Shown: positions 38,476 through 47,733 of the stretch, one piece after another | Numbering within the stretch: the first letter of the stretch is position 1 | Layout of the letters: each line of letters begins with the position of its first letter | Source: Buttiauxella selenatireducens | Lineage (GTDB): Bacteria > Pseudomonadota > Gammaproteobacteria > Enterobacterales > Enterobacteriaceae | Direction: 5' to 3' | Length of the DNA stretch: 64,000 bases | Assembly: GCF_031432975.1 (NCBI RefSeq) | Contig: NZ_CP133838.1 | Coordinates: 3,968,001-4,032,000 of the forward strand | Program-made: the position numbers and the translations under genes | Notes under the pieces: model-generated | What the model was told of the DNA's origin: nothing | Databases searched by the model: none | Seen by the model: the letters and a program-made list of their open reading frames with translations, nothing else

Positions 38476-39471
38476 ATGTCTGTCTCGCGGTTATCAATAC
38501 TGCTTATCTTATTGTTTTTGCTGTTATTGATGGCAACTCTCAGCCTGCTGCTGGGCGCAAAATCACTGCCCGTTGCGGTGGTTATGGATGCACTCAGCGG
38601 CCAGTGCCAAAGTGCTGATTGCACCATCGTGCTTGATGCCCGTCTCCCTCGCACGCTGGCAGGCATTCTCGCCGGAGGCGCACTCGGACTTGCGGGCGCG
38701 TTGATGCAAACTCTGACCCGTAATCCTCTCGCCGATCCCGGCCTGCTTGGCGTCAATGCCGGTGCCAGCTTTGCCATTGTGTTGGGTGCCGCCGTGTGGA
38801 GCCTTTCATCGCCGGTTGCGCTACTTGGGCTGGCGTTTGCTGGCGCATTATCTGCCGCACTGGTGGTGGCGTTTACCGGAAGCCAGGGCGGTGGGCAGTT
38901 GAGCCCGGTGCGCTTAACGCTTGCGGGCGTGGCGCTTGGCGCGGTACTTGAAGGCATGAGCAACGGCATCGCGCTGTTAAATCCGGTTGTCTATGACCAG
39001 TTACGATTCTGGCAAGCCGGAACGCTGGATATTCGCACCCTCGAAACCCTGAAAATTATCGTGCTGCCGGTACTGACGGGCTGCGCGATTGCACTGTTTA
39101 TCAGCCGTTCGCTAAACAGCCTGAGCATGGGCACCGACACCGCGACCGCACTTGGCAGCAAAGTGGCGCGTACCCAACTGCTGGGTTTAGTCGCGATTAC
39201 GTTGCTGTGTGGCAGTGCCACCGCCGCCGTTGGGCCGATTGCTTTTATCGGCCTAATGATGCCGCACCTGGCGCGCTGGCTGATGGGCGCTGACCACCGC
39301 TGGTCACTCCCCGCCACGTTGATTGCCACCCCGGCACTGTTACTTTTCGCCGATATTATTGGCCGCATGTTGGTGCCGGGCGAGCTGCGCGTTTCGGTCG
39401 TCAGCGCGTTTATCGGTGCGCCGATGTTGATTTATCTGGTGCGCCGCAGCCGCAAAGGAGTCGGGCAATGA
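38476..39471 (+). CDS. fepD: Ferric-enterobactin ABC permease FepD
   Basis: A 331-residue FecCD-family permease (E. coli 334) of about ten helices; DARLPRTLAGILAGGALGLAGALMQTLTRNPLADPGLLGVNAGAS is the family signature and GPIAFIGLMMPHLARW the coupling region contacting the ATPase. The start is ATG 38476 after AGGGAAAGAA, matching MSVSRLS of homologues. A longer open frame exists but reads through the repeat cluster. Confidence 0.95.
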   Translation: MSVSRLSILLILLFLLLLMATLSLLLGAKSLPVAVVMDALSGQCQSADCTIVLDARLPRTLAGILAGGALGLAGALMQTLTRNPLADPGLLGVNAGASFAIVLGAAVWSLSSPVALLGLAFAGALSAALVVAFTGSQGGGQLSPVRLTLAGVALGAVLEGMSNGIALLNPVVYDQLRFWQAGTLDIRTLETLKIIVLPVLTGCAIALFISRSLNSLSMGTDTATALGSKVARTQLLGLVAITLLCGSATAAVGPIAFIGLMMPHLARWLMGADHRWSLPATLIATPALLLFADIIGRMLVPGELRVSVVSAFIGAPMLIYLVRRSRKGVGQ

Positions 39472-40460
39472 ATTCCCCTTCCCCTCGCCTGTTAATGAGT
39501 TGCCTGTGTTTATTCGTTCTCAGCTGTGCGCTCGGATTATGGAGCCTGGGCAGTGGCGTGTTGCCGCTCTCAGCCCGCCAGGTTATCGACGCCCTCCTCG
39601 GTTTCGCGCCGCGCAATATCTCTTTAGTGGTGGTCGAATGGCGCTTGCCGCGCGTCATGATGGCGCTATTGATTGGCGCAGCACTTGGCGTAAGCGGTGC
39701 CATCTTCCAGTCGCTGATGCGCAACCCCCTCGGCAGCCCGGATGTCATGGGCTTTAACACCGGTGCCTGGAGCGGCGTGCTGATTGCGATGGTGCTGTTT
39801 GGTCAACATCAGACAGCGATTGCCGGTTCAGCAATGGCTGGCGGTATCATCACCGCGCTGATTGTCTGGATGCTCGCCTGGCGTAACGGTATCGAAACCT
39901 TCCGTTTAATCATTATTGGTATCGGCGTTCGCGCCATGCTGGTGGCGTTTAACACCTGGCTGTTACTGCACGCGTCGCTGGAAACCGCGATATCCGCAGG
40001 GCTCTGGAATGCCGGTTCGCTCAACGGTTTGACGTGGGCCAAAATTTACCCTGCCGCACCGTTGATGTTGTTGGCGTTAATCGCAGGCGCGTTATTGGTT
40101 CGCCGTATGCGTTTACTGGAAATGGGCGATGACAGCACCTGTGCATTGGGTGTTTCGGTTGAGCGTTCGCGCCTGCTGCTGATGTTAACAGGCGTCATTC
40201 TGACTGCCGCAGCGACAGCGCTTGCCGGGCCGATTTCATTTATCGCTCTCGTCGCCCCGCACATTGCCCGCCGGTTAAGCGGCACCTCACGCTGGGGTCT
40301 GATGCAATCTGCTTTATGTGGTGCCACTTTGCTGCTGGCGGCAGACCTTTGCGCCCAGCAACTCTTCATGCCGTATCAGCTGCCGGTCGGTGTGGTCACC
40401 GTCAGCCTCGGCGGCATCTATTTAATTGCGTTGTTGATTCAGGAGTCCCGTAAGAAATGA
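39468..40460 (+). CDS. fepG: Ferric-enterobactin ABC permease FepG
   Basis: A 330-residue second half of the permease (E. coli FepG 330), FecCD family (WRLPRVMMALLIGAALGVSGAIFQSLMRNPLGSPDVMGFNTGA; GPISFIALVAPHIARR). It overlaps fepD and fepC by ATGA at both ends, so the three genes are translationally coupled. Confidence 0.95.
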   Translation: MNSPSPRLLMSCLCLFVLSCALGLWSLGSGVLPLSARQVIDALLGFAPRNISLVVVEWRLPRVMMALLIGAALGVSGAIFQSLMRNPLGSPDVMGFNTGAWSGVLIAMVLFGQHQTAIAGSAMAGGIITALIVWMLAWRNGIETFRLIIIGIGVRAMLVAFNTWLLLHASLETAISAGLWNAGSLNGLTWAKIYPAAPLMLLALIAGALLVRRMRLLEMGDDSTCALGVSVERSRLLLMLTGVILTAAATALAGPISFIALVAPHIARRLSGTSRWGLMQSALCGATLLLAADLCAQQLFMPYQLPVGVVTVSLGGIYLIALLIQESRKK

Positions 40461-41257
40461 GTCAGATTTCCTCACCATCGCGCCTACATGGCGAAAAACT
40501 GACGCTGGGATATGGCAATCATGTGGTGGCAGATGGCTTGACCGTCGCCATCCCCGACGGGCAATTTACCGCGATTATCGGCCCCAACGGCTGTGGCAAA
40601 TCGACACTGCTGCGCACGCTAAGCCGCCTGATGAAACCGATGCAAGGCCAGGTCTGGTTGGACGGCAACGAAATACACCGTTTCGCGACTAAAGAGGTGG
40701 CGCGACGCGTAGGGCTATTGGCGCAAAATGCCAGCGCACCGGGCGATATCAGCGTGGCAGAACTGGTCGCGCGTGGGCGTTATCCGCATCAGCCGATGTT
40801 TTCCCGTTGGCGGGAAGAGGACAGCCAGGCGGTAGAACGGGCGTTGAAAGCCACAAACATTGAAGATTTAGCCGATCAGCCGGTAGACACCCTTTCCGGC
40901 GGCCAGCGCCAACGCGCCTGGATTGCCATGGTGCTGGCACAGGAAACATCCATCCTGCTGCTGGACGAACCAACGACCTGGCTTGATATCAGCCATCAAA
41001 TTGATTTACTCGAATTACTGCGCGAACTGAACCAAAAACAAGGCTTTACGCTTGCGGCGGTACTGCACGATTTGAACCAGGCCTGCCGCTACGCCACGCA
41101 TTTAATCGCCCTGCGCGATGGCAAAATTGTGGCCGAAGGCGCACCGACCGAGATTGTCACGCCGGAACTTATCGAGGCGATTTATGGCCTGCGCTGCATG
41201 ATTATTGAAGACCCGGTGGCGCATACGCCGCTGGTTGTGCCTTTGGGGCGCGGGTAA
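40457..41257 (+). CDS. fepC: Ferric-enterobactin ABC transporter ATPase FepC
   Basis: A 266-residue ATPase (E. coli 271). Walker A is GPNGCGKSTLLRTL near residue 38, the Q-loop LLAQNAS, the signature TLSGGQRQRAWIAM, Walker B ILLLDEPTTWLD and the switch His in AAVLHDLNQA. It powers FepDG. The fepE gene that follows in reverse context in E. coli is not here; a toxin-antitoxin pair begins about 115 bp further on. Confidence 0.96.
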   Translation: MSQISSPSRLHGEKLTLGYGNHVVADGLTVAIPDGQFTAIIGPNGCGKSTLLRTLSRLMKPMQGQVWLDGNEIHRFATKEVARRVGLLAQNASAPGDISVAELVARGRYPHQPMFSRWREEDSQAVERALKATNIEDLADQPVDTLSGGQRQRAWIAMVLAQETSILLLDEPTTWLDISHQIDLLELLRELNQKQGFTLAAVLHDLNQACRYATHLIALRDGKIVAEGAPTEIVTPELIEAIYGLRCMIIEDPVAHTPLVVPLGRG

Positions 41258-41373
41258 GAAAAATTAACTGATTAAAAGTTTGCGTAGTGCTTCGCAAGGG
41301 CGCACACTTGAACTGTGCAAAAGTGCAATTCATGTTTTACTGCCCATCCGGTCAATTAGATGGAACCAGCATC

Positions 41374-41688
41374 ATGGAGAAGATGCGCACGATAAGCAGT
41401 TTTAGAGATGCATGGCTTGAAGATTTCTTTTTGTTCACCAGACATCATCGAAAAATTCCTTCCGATATCGTCAGCACTTTGGCACGCAAGTTAGATTTAA
41501 TTAATGCAGCCGTAACCTATAAGGATTTGCGATCGCCTCCTGCAAATCGTTACGAAGATCTCAGAGCACCGTTAAATGGCTATTCATCAATACGCGTCAA
41601 CAGCCAGTACAGACTGATCTTCATCTGGCGCGATGGTAAAGCGCACGATATTTACCTCGATGACCACAGTTACAAATTGTATAGATGA
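41374..41688 (+). CDS. higB: HigB/RelE-type toxin
   Basis: About 104 residues in the plasmid-maintenance toxin family (killer protein, ParE/RelE fold): TISSFRDAWLEDFFLFTR, PADIV-like helix, LARKLDLINAA, DLRSPPANRYEDLRAPLNGYSSIRVNSQYRLIFIW and a DDHSY ending. These enzymes cut mRNA on the ribosome. Starts at 41374 or 41383 are both possible; the frame is also open further up to 41287. It precedes a matching antitoxin by 32 bp, the toxin-first order typical of higBA. Confidence 0.9.
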   Translation: MEKMRTISSFRDAWLEDFFLFTRHHRKIPSDIVSTLARKLDLINAAVTYKDLRSPPANRYEDLRAPLNGYSSIRVNSQYRLIFIWRDGKAHDIYLDDHSYKLYR

Positions 41689-41720
41689 TTCGGTCAGAAA
41701 CAGCACAATAAGGATGAATA

Positions 41721-42050
41721 ATGGTCCAGGCACAACGTAAACCCACCACCGTCGGCGACGTGCTTTTATACGAGTATCTCGAACCTACTGGCCTGCGAGT
41801 GACCGATCTGGCTGATATGCTCCAGGTACATCGCAACACGGTCAGCAAGCTGCTCAATAACAACAGCAAACTGACACCTGACATGGCGTTCAGACTGGCT
41901 AAGGCGTTTGATACTTCCGTGGATTTTTGGCTCAATTTGCAAACCAATGTGGATATCTGGGAAATCCAGAACGATCCTCGCACCCAGGAAGAGATCAGCC
42001 GCATCATCACACTCAGTGAGATGCTGGAACGCAAAACCCGGGCTGCATAA
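41721..42050 (+). CDS. higA: HigA-type antitoxin
   Basis: A 109-residue XRE-like antitoxin. The helix-turn-helix is at about residues 26-50 (RVTDLADMLQVHRNTVSKLLNNNSKL), then the family signature MAFRLAKAFDTSVDFWLNLQTNVDIW. It neutralises HigB and normally represses the operon. The ATG follows AAGGATGAATA. The gene is convergent with entF across a perfect hairpin. Confidence 0.93.
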   Translation: MVQAQRKPTTVGDVLLYEYLEPTGLRVTDLADMLQVHRNTVSKLLNNNSKLTPDMAFRLAKAFDTSVDFWLNLQTNVDIWEIQNDPRTQEEISRIITLSEMLERKTRAA

Positions 42051-42056
42051 AAGAAG

Positions 42057-42083
42057 CGGCGAATGAAGAAACTTCATTCGCCG
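42057..42083. terminator. Bidirectional terminator between higA and entF
   Basis: CGGCGAATGAAG (42057-42068) pairs perfectly with CTTCATTCGCCG (42072-42083) across a 3-base loop, followed by TTATTGTTT on the + strand and CTTCTTTTATG on the minus strand. It separates converging genes. Confidence 0.9.
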
Positions 42084-42094
42084 TTATTGTTTAA

Positions 42095-45000
42095 CTACGC
42101 AAGCACCCGCAGCAATACCGGCCCAATCTCCTCAAACGCTTTCGGGGAAATAATATCGACATGGGCGCAATCCAGGTGGAACACGTCCAGTTCACCTATC
42201 CAGGGAGCCCAGGTTTTATGCGGGTCCATTCCTTGCGGTAACGTTCGCTCCGCCACAAACAGCGTGGCTTTGCCGCTAAACGGCACACTTTGCGCGGTGC
42301 TTAGCAAGCGTACCGCATCGCCGTAGTTGCCTTCGATGGCCTGGAATAATGCGTCACTTGCCTGCCCTTTTTGAGCCGCAACGAAAGCTTCACGCTCACG
42401 GTTGATCTCTTCCAACACCGCCGGATCGAGTTCGTTCGCCCCCTTTTCGGCCCAGTTTTGCGTTTCTGGCGGCCAGGTATCGAGCAGACCAAGGAAAGCC
42501 ACTTCCTCACCTGCCGCCTCAAGCCGTGCTGCAATGCCTTGTGCCAGCGTGCCGCCCAACGAATATCCCATCAGATAATACGGGCCATGCGGCTGGAGTT
42601 CGCGCAGGGTTTGCAGATGTGTTTCACAAACTTGCGCCAGATTTTCAGCCTGCTGCATCGGGCCTGTTGGGCGTGGCGACTGAATGCCGGTAATTGACCA
42701 GCGTGGGTCGAGGTAACGCTGCAACACACTAAATTGCCACGCAAAACCAGAAGCAGGATGGAAGCAATATAACGTTGACCCATAGCTTTTACGCAGAGGC
42801 AGCACCGTATCAAAACCTGCACGACTGGCTTCTTCTTCGCTCTGCTCTTGCGCCAGTGTTTGTGCGAGCTGGGCGACGGTAGATGCCACCATCACCTGCC
42901 CTACCGTCACTGGCCTTGCAAGAGTGCGGCGCAATTCTGCCGCCAGGCGCATTGCCAGCAATGAATGGCCGCCGAGAGCAAAGAAGTCGTCATCAACAGA
43001 CTGAATTTCGCAGCCCAGTAGCTGGGAAAAAGCATCTGCTATGACGATTTCAAGATTCGACTCAGGCGCACGTCCGGAACCACGCAACGCCAGCTCAGGC
43101 AACGGCAAGGCCTTTCTGTCCAGTTTGCCGTTGGCGCTCAGCGGGAATTCATCCAATTGGATCAACGCCACGGGCACCATATGCGCAGGTAGCACGGCGC
43201 AGAGTTGCTCGCGCAGCGCATCAACGGGCAACACCTTCTCCGTAGCCGACACCAGATAACCCACCAACTGGCGTGCATCACCGCCGCTTACCGCCGCCTG
43301 ATTCAGCACACAGGCATGAGTGACGGCTTGCGCGATATCCGGTAATGCTTGCAAAGCACGGTCGATATCACCTAACTCAATGCGCTGGCCGCGAATTTTC
43401 AACTGATCATCGCTGCGCCCAAGATATTCCACGGCACCGTTTTCGAGCCAACGCGCCACATCTCCCGTTCGATACATCCGCTCGCCTGCGGCAAAAGGAT
43501 CGGCGACAAAGCGGCTGGCAGTCAGATCCGGGCGAGATAAATAGCCCTGCGCCAGTTGAATACCGGTGAGATAAAGATCGCCTGCAATCCCCACAGGTAC
43601 CGGACGCATCGCCGAGTCCAGAATCCGTAAACCGGTATTCCACACCGGCCAGCCAATCGGCACGCTGCTGCCAGTAACTTGAGCTAATTCATCGCCAAAT
43701 GCCGGATACCAACTCACGTCAACGGCGGCTTCGGTTGGCCCGTAAAGATTGTGCAATGGCGCATGAGTGAGTTGTTCCCACTGGCGACAAAGCTCGGTTG
43801 GCAGTGCTTCGCCGCTACAGAAAACGCGGCGCAAAGTGGCGCAACTCGCAATCGCTGCGTCGTCGGTTAATGCTGCGACAAACGCGCTCAACATCGACGG
43901 AACAAAATGCGTGGTCGTCACACGGTAGCGAGCGAATAACTGCTGCAACGCCTCCGGGTCACGGTGCGCTTCTGGCGGCGCCATCACCAACCGTGCACCG
44001 ACAATATACGGCCAGAAAAACTCCCATACCGAGACATCAAAACTGCACGGCGTTTTCTGTAAAACCACATCATCGTGCGTCAATGGATAGTGGTTTTGCA
44101 TCCACAACAGCCGGTTAACGATGGCCTGTTGCCCCACCATGACCCCTTTCGGACGGCCTGTAGAACCGGAAGTGAAAATCACATACGCGGTATGTTCTGG
44201 GGACGAGAGATGCTGAAGATCCGGTACATCATCCGTTGGCAACACGTTCTGATAGCAGAAGGTTTGCAGACCGTTGATGGCACTAAAGCGCGGCAATTGA
44301 TCGTCTGATGCCAGCAGCAAACGCGGAGCCGCATCTTCGATCATCATATGCAGGCGGTCGTCAGGATAACCGGTATCCAGCGGCAACCAGGCGGCACCCA
44401 CCTCCACAATGGCCTGCAATGCCAGTGATAAAAACACCGAGCGAGGCAGCGCCACCGCAACCACATCGCCGGGTTTCACGCCACGTTCGAGAAGCTGATG
44501 CGCCAAAGCCTGCACCTGTTCGTGCATCTCGCGATAGCTAAACTTGTGGTTTTCATCGGCCAGCGCGGGGGCATCTGGCGTACGCCGTACCTGTTCGGCA
44601 ATCAGCGCACTTAACGTGGTTTCAGGAATGGAAACTTGCGTGGCATTGACGCTTTCGAGTAATGCGCTTTCGCAATCGTGCAGCAGTTGGGCATCAACAC
44701 AACGTAATGAGGGATTGACCGCAAACTGGCGCAAAAGTAGTGGCATACGAGCGAGATGTTGCTGCAAAGTGTTTGCATCATAGCGTTCAGAATTTGCCAG
44801 CATTTCAAGGGAGAATTCGCCTTGTTCGCTGATATAGATCGCAATTTCCAGGTCACGAACCGGGCCGGAAGCCAGTTGATGCGTAATGCCATCGATGCCA
44901 TTGAAATCGAGGCGGTAATCAAACATTTTCAGGTTCAGCACCGGGCCATAAAGCGGTTCACCGCTGGAAATTTTCCCCAGGTCACGCTGGATTTGTTCGG

Positions 45001-46030
45001 CGTCGTAGCGCTGATAACGGCGCATGCTTTTAAGTTCTTTCGCAATATTTGCCGCGAGCTGTGGCAGCGTAAAGTTCGGTTCGATACTCACGCCAAACGG
45101 CAGCACGTTTAACACCGGGCCGGTTGCGCATAATGCTGCGGAACCCATGCGACGCATAAAGATGAAGCCCGCAGAATAATCAGCGCGGCCGCTTAAACGC
45201 CCAAGCCACAAGGCCACCAGACCTAATGCCATATCGGCGGCAGTCAGGTTGTGAAGACGTGCGTTTTCCACCAGCGCGTGGAAATCGGCGTTATCAAAAC
45301 TGAGCGACTGGCGAATCAGTTGCGTGGTGGAGCCCGTGCCATTCAACGGCTGTGTTGATAGCGTGGCAGGGGGCGGCAACTGTTTAGCACGACTTACCCA
45401 AAATGCGGCATCACGCTGGAAGGCTGGCGTTGTGCGGTAATGTTCGTATTCCGCGACCACTTCGCTGAAGGGGGTAAACGGGCTGGGTTCCGGCGCCTGG
45501 CTTTGGCAATATGCGCTATAAATATTGGCAATTCGGCGGGTAATTGCGGTGAAGCTGAAGCCATCCACCACCAAATGATGAAAACGTTGATACCAGAACC
45601 AGCGCGTTTCGCTGACACGCAACAGTTGATGATGGTAGAGCGGCTTACCGCTATTGATGCGTAAATCCTGCTCGAGGTCGTCGCGCATGAAAGCCAGCGC
45701 TACGGCTTCAGGTTCAGCCTCGTCACGCAGGTCGCGGCAAATGGGTGGCGTAAAAATTGTGGCGGGATCGATCCACTGGCGCGCTTCACCATCCACTTCG
45801 CTAAAACGCATGCAAAGGGTATCGGCTTCTTTCATGCCCGCGATAATCGCCTGGCACAGAAGCGTTTCGTTAAGCTCACCGTTTAATTCCACACTTTCTA
45901 TTTCAACGTAATGCGCCACACTCCACGCATTCGCCTGAGGCGAAAGCTGATCTGCCATCCAGATGCCGGGCTGCGCCGCCACCAGCGGTAAGGTGTCGGT
46001 TTGCTGATCTACCATGGTTAATTCACTCAC
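42095..46030 (-). CDS. entF: Enterobactin synthase component F (NRPS)
   Basis: A 1,311-residue non-ribosomal peptide synthetase (E. coli 1,293) with domains C-A-PCP-TE. The condensation domain has HHLVVDGFS near residue 135; the serine-activating adenylation domain has FTSGSTGRPKGVMVG and NLYGPTEAAVDVSWYP; the carrier domain has FFALGGHSLLAMRL; the C-terminal thioesterase has GYSLGGTLAQG. It joins dihydroxybenzoate and serine, then cyclises three units. GTG 46030 is well placed after AAGGGG and overlaps the ybdZ stop. The N-terminus is ~10 residues longer than in E. coli; ATG 46015 is an alternative. Confidence 0.97.
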   Translation of the reverse strand: MSELTMVDQQTDTLPLVAAQPGIWMADQLSPQANAWSVAHYVEIESVELNGELNETLLCQAIIAGMKEADTLCMRFSEVDGEARQWIDPATIFTPPICRDLRDEAEPEAVALAFMRDDLEQDLRINSGKPLYHHQLLRVSETRWFWYQRFHHLVVDGFSFTAITRRIANIYSAYCQSQAPEPSPFTPFSEVVAEYEHYRTTPAFQRDAAFWVSRAKQLPPPATLSTQPLNGTGSTTQLIRQSLSFDNADFHALVENARLHNLTAADMALGLVALWLGRLSGRADYSAGFIFMRRMGSAALCATGPVLNVLPFGVSIEPNFTLPQLAANIAKELKSMRRYQRYDAEQIQRDLGKISSGEPLYGPVLNLKMFDYRLDFNGIDGITHQLASGPVRDLEIAIYISEQGEFSLEMLANSERYDANTLQQHLARMPLLLRQFAVNPSLRCVDAQLLHDCESALLESVNATQVSIPETTLSALIAEQVRRTPDAPALADENHKFSYREMHEQVQALAHQLLERGVKPGDVVAVALPRSVFLSLALQAIVEVGAAWLPLDTGYPDDRLHMMIEDAAPRLLLASDDQLPRFSAINGLQTFCYQNVLPTDDVPDLQHLSSPEHTAYVIFTSGSTGRPKGVMVGQQAIVNRLLWMQNHYPLTHDDVVLQKTPCSFDVSVWEFFWPYIVGARLVMAPPEAHRDPEALQQLFARYRVTTTHFVPSMLSAFVAALTDDAAIASCATLRRVFCSGEALPTELCRQWEQLTHAPLHNLYGPTEAAVDVSWYPAFGDELAQVTGSSVPIGWPVWNTGLRILDSAMRPVPVGIAGDLYLTGIQLAQGYLSRPDLTASRFVADPFAAGERMYRTGDVARWLENGAVEYLGRSDDQLKIRGQRIELGDIDRALQALPDIAQAVTHACVLNQAAVSGGDARQLVGYLVSATEKVLPVDALREQLCAVLPAHMVPVALIQLDEFPLSANGKLDRKALPLPELALRGSGRAPESNLEIVIADAFSQLLGCEIQSVDDDFFALGGHSLLAMRLAAELRRTLARPVTVGQVMVASTVAQLAQTLAQEQSEEEASRAGFDTVLPLRKSYGSTLYCFHPASGFAWQFSVLQRYLDPRWSITGIQSPRPTGPMQQAENLAQVCETHLQTLRELQPHGPYYLMGYSLGGTLAQGIAARLEAAGEEVAFLGLLDTWPPETQNWAEKGANELDPAVLEEINREREAFVAAQKGQASDALFQAIEGNYGDAVRLLSTAQSVPFSGKATLFVAERTLPQGMDPHKTWAPWIGELDVFHLDCAHVDIISPKAFEEIGPVLLRVLA

Positions 46031-46244
46031 CGTTCACCCCTTCTTTCGCAAATGTTGCGGGTTGCAGCTGTGTCCAGTTGGCGAGTAGCCAACGCTGGCA
46101 TTCTTCGTTTGGTGCAGGTTCACAAACCACCACCCAGCCATCCGGTAATGCACAATGTTCAGGCCATAAGCTGAACTGCTGTAGCGTATTTTCAAGGATA
46201 AAAAAACGTCCCTGTGGCGCGTCGAAAGGGTTACTGAATTCCAT
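46023..46244 (-). CDS. ybdZ: MbtH-like protein YbdZ
   Basis: A 73-residue MbtH-family chaperone/activator of NRPS adenylation domains (E. coli YbdZ 72). The motif core NPFDAPQGRFFILEN, QQFSLWPEHCALPDGW with the conserved tryptophans is intact. It overlaps fes by 14 bp and entF by 8 bp, so fes-ybdZ-entF is translated as a unit. Confidence 0.95.
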   Translation of the reverse strand: MEFSNPFDAPQGRFFILENTLQQFSLWPEHCALPDGWVVVCEPAPNEECQRWLLANWTQLQPATFAKEGVNGE

Positions 46245-47460
46245 ATTCTCTCCAAAGCCATGCTAAACCATCCGTCAAGCCACCACGCCAGCAAAGCGCA
46301 TCGTGCCCGCCGTCAACCTCGCGATAGAAAACATCGCGCTGCGTTTGTAGCAGTAAGGGGAATAAACGTTGATTAACCTGATGAATGAGAGGTTCTCTGA
46401 CCCCGGCTTCAAGATAGATGCGCAGCGGTTTGTCACACGCAAACCCCTCTTCGAGTTGCTGTATTAACAATCCGCCTTGTTGATTTGTCTCACGACGCGG
46501 CCACCAGTAAGAGCCGGACTGGCTCAGCACACAGCCAAATTGTTCCGGCCAGTGGAGTGCGGCGTAAAGCGATGAAAGCCCGCCAAAACTTTGCCCGGCC
46601 ACCACCGTCGTTTCTGGATTTTCATTCCAGCGAATAAGCTCGCGTAACTGCGGTAATAACTCTTCCTGAACCGCTTGCCAGAACTGAGCATTACACGGGA
46701 GTTCGCTGTTGCGAGTCGCGTTGTCGATAACATCAATCAGCACGTAAACCGCTGGCGGCAGCGCGCCGGCATCCGTTTGAGCCTGTAGCGCAGGCCACAC
46801 CGGCATACCTTCCGCCCAAAATTGCCCATCGAGCAAAATGGCTAACGGGCGCTGTTCTGGCTGCGCGTCACCGGTTGAGAATATCCAGACATTGCGTTGG
46901 TTATCCAAACGCTGACTTTGCCAGGTTATACAAAGTGGAGCGGCATGCGGGGTGTTCGGTTTGTCCCAACCTGCTTGTTTTGGCGCATCAGGAAGATGCA
47001 GCGCCGACATCGGATGTCCGCGCCCGCCGAGCCAGCTTTCAGAGTTGAGTGGGTCGGCAATCGCCTGCGGCAGCAGTTTGCGCCAGCCTTCACGCAGCGC
47101 TATACGTTCGGCCGCAATACCGTCAAAGGCTTCCGGCGGGAAATCATCTTCACGGGTCGATGGAATGAAACAATAACTGCCGCGCCACGTGCTGCTGAGT
47201 TGAGTTTGCCATTGCCAGACATCCGTTCCGGGCACGCGCTCCAGGGTTTGTGGGCGAGAACGTTGGTGATGGTCGGTGACGCCCGTGACATAAATCCAGA
47301 CCCGTTTAATCGGTGAGGTTTTTTCACAGCCTTGCGGATCTCGCCATAAGAAAGTGACGGCACACTGGCCATCATTTTCGCAGGTAATGTGCGGAATTCC
47401 CTGCATCTGCTTTTCCTGCCACCAGCCCTCACTTCCTGTAAGCAAAATTGTCACTTCCAC
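46231..47460 (-). CDS. fes: Enterobactin esterase Fes
   Basis: A 409-residue cytoplasmic esterase (E. coli 400) that hydrolyses ferric enterobactin to release iron. The catalytic serine is in VVAGQSFGGLSSLYAALHWPE and a catalytic His lies in DGGHDALCWRGG near the end. The start is probably GTG 47460 after ATAGGGTTAT; GTG 47454 is an alternative. It is divergent from fepA across candidate Fur boxes and is the first gene of the fes-ybdZ-entF operon. Confidence 0.94.
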   Translation of the reverse strand: MEVTILLTGSEGWWQEKQMQGIPHITCENDGQCAVTFLWRDPQGCEKTSPIKRVWIYVTGVTDHHQRSRPQTLERVPGTDVWQWQTQLSSTWRGSYCFIPSTREDDFPPEAFDGIAAERIALREGWRKLLPQAIADPLNSESWLGGRGHPMSALHLPDAPKQAGWDKPNTPHAAPLCITWQSQRLDNQRNVWIFSTGDAQPEQRPLAILLDGQFWAEGMPVWPALQAQTDAGALPPAVYVLIDVIDNATRNSELPCNAQFWQAVQEELLPQLRELIRWNENPETTVVAGQSFGGLSSLYAALHWPEQFGCVLSQSGSYWWPRRETNQQGGLLIQQLEEGFACDKPLRIYLEAGVREPLIHQVNQRLFPLLLQTQRDVFYREVDGGHDALCWRGGLTDGLAWLWREYGIQ

Positions 47461-47473
47461 ATAACCCTATGAA

Positions 47474-47535
47474 ATTAATGATAACGATCAATAAAGCTGA
47501 AATATATTGATAATACTATTGATAATTATTTGCAT
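47474..47535. promoter_or_regulatory. Candidate Fur boxes between fes and fepA
   Basis: Two AT-rich blocks: ATTAATGATAACGATCAAT (47474-47492, 12 of 19 to consensus) and GATAATACTATTGATAATT (47509-47527), which overlaps a second register reaching GATAATTATTTGC. Each scores 12-13 of 19, weaker than the other two sites, but clustered in the divergent iron promoter where E. coli has its fes/fepA Fur site. Confidence 0.7.
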
Positions 47536-47733
47536 TTGCAATAGCGTATTTCCGCGCTTTGGGCTACCCGCTTCCTGGTGCAAAAACAATAAATTGCCGA
47601 ACTTGAACGCACAAATCCCTCATTTCGGGGCCGTTGCCGGACAGATCTCGGTATCAATACGTGAAATCATGCTGCGCCCGCTCCCTCTGGGAATGGAATG
47701 ACACCGGGCTCAGCGGAAAAGCAGGCCGCCATA

